64,000 nt of DNA, taken from Zhongshania aquatica (lineage in GTDB: Bacteria; Pseudomonadota; Gammaproteobacteria; Pseudomonadales; Spongiibacteraceae). Made by a program: the position numbers and the translations under genes. Of this stretch, positions 63,515 through 64,000 are shown piece by piece. Position 1 is the first letter of the stretch. Every line of letters begins with the position of its first letter. The notes below the pieces were generated by a model. It did not search any database, was not told the DNA's origin, and worked only from the letters and a program-made list of their open reading frames with translations. Location: contig NZ_JANZNQ010000003.1 in the NCBI RefSeq assembly GCF_027257955.1, positions 186,001-250,000 of the forward strand, in the 5' to 3' direction.

Positions 63515-63940
63515 CTATTTAGCTGCCGTTGCAGCCTGTAATGCATCAGAGCGCATTTTGTTATATTCGCGTTTTTGCTGCTTATTCAGTAAGCCATAAA
63601 AACCGCGCTGGGTATTTAGCAAGGCCTTAGTATGCGCGGTAGAAAGACGCCCCGCTTCCCGGCTCAAGCGAGTCACATCTGAATCACTCAACCTTTCCAA
63701 ATTAACGCGACGTATACTCTCCTGCGCTGCAACAAGCCCATCACGGATTGTGACTGCCTCTTTCGCATAATTTTCAAGCAAGGTTTTAATCTGCCCTTGC
63801 TGAGTCGTTGTTAACTTCAATTTTTCAGTCAACACGTCTAGGCGCGTGCCTCCAAAGGCAGCCTCATCAGCAAACACGGGTGACATAGAAAAACCGCCCA
63901 ACATAAGGCTCAACAACATTACAAAACTAAGTTTCTTCAT
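63515..63940 (-). CDS. Spy/CpxP-like periplasmic protein
   Basis: A 141-residue periplasmic helical protein. The signal peptide (VMLLSLMLGGFSMSPVFA) is followed by LTEKLKLTTTQQGQIKTLL, a degenerate LTxxQ motif, and a second copy-like LLNKQQKREYNKM. These proteins form an all-helical cradle and act as chaperones or stress sensors. No cpxAR or metal gene is near; ATG 63940 begins the signal. Confidence 0.85.
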   Translation of the reverse strand: MKKLSFVMLLSLMLGGFSMSPVFADEAAFGGTRLDVLTEKLKLTTTQQGQIKTLLENYAKEAVTIRDGLVAAQESIRRVNLERLSDSDVTRLSREAGRLSTAHTKALLNTQRGFYGLLNKQQKREYNKMRSDALQAATAAK

Positions 63941-64000
63941 TATTTCCCCACAAATATTATGGCATAAACATTATTGAGACATAGTAAACGGAAAAAGTGC

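Overview
The window reads as chromosome of a free-living, probably marine, gammaproteobacterium. The blocks lexA-sulA-(two small genes)-topA, dnaX-ybaB-recR-rnd-ycgL-ycgN and dusA-tal-(STAS / response-regulator phosphatase)-mlaA follow an order I know from Pseudomonas and its relatives. Protein sequences and the moderate base composition fit Cellvibrionales/Spongiibacteraceae better than Pseudomonas itself; that placement is inference. No insertion sequence, prophage, integrase or CRISPR array is visible. One tRNA (Ala, GGC) and one 4.5S SRP RNA are present.

Layout: 1-9007 holds the csiV tail, a purine-salvage phosphorylase with an MscS channel, the SOS pair lexA-sulA behind two LexA boxes, topA and small conserved proteins. 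9015-14049 holds uup, slt, a MOSC protein and a glutaredoxin-like protein. 14354-21026 holds amtB, an IclR regulator coupled to an RNA methyltransferase, a MoxR/VWA pair and cysK. 21068-27558 is an accessory signalling block on one strand: a two-FHA protein, a caspase-like Sel1 lipoprotein, an autotransporter barrel, an alpha/beta-hydrolase lipoprotein and a membrane Ser/Thr kinase. 27731-33178 is the dnaX recombination/replication operon with ffs in front. 33286-38726 holds a DUF4136 lipoprotein, an HtrA protease, tRNA-Ala, gltX and dusA. 38716-44759 holds tal, terB-like, a REC-PP2C/STAS partner switch, mlaA and a three-gene copper-RiPP (HvfABC/bufferin-like) cluster. 44980-50647 holds hrpA and a FadD-type ligase. 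51396-57303 is a complete oppABCDF operon whose OppC carries an unusual periplasmic insertion. 57352-63940 holds mnmC, a glutaminyl cyclase, an M16C protease and a Spy-like protein.

Most interesting for follow-up: the kinase/FHA/caspase/autotransporter block, whose kinase N-terminus carries four D-x-T sites of the kind FHA domains read; the hvfA-like RiPP precursor with internally duplicated Cys motifs and no DoxX partner; the OppC insertion resembling a fibronectin type III fold; and a well-formed -1 frameshift site in dnaX (slippery heptamer in phase, Shine-Dalgarno-like stimulator, stop four codons later). Several palindromes in intergenic regions are unassigned operators or hairpins.
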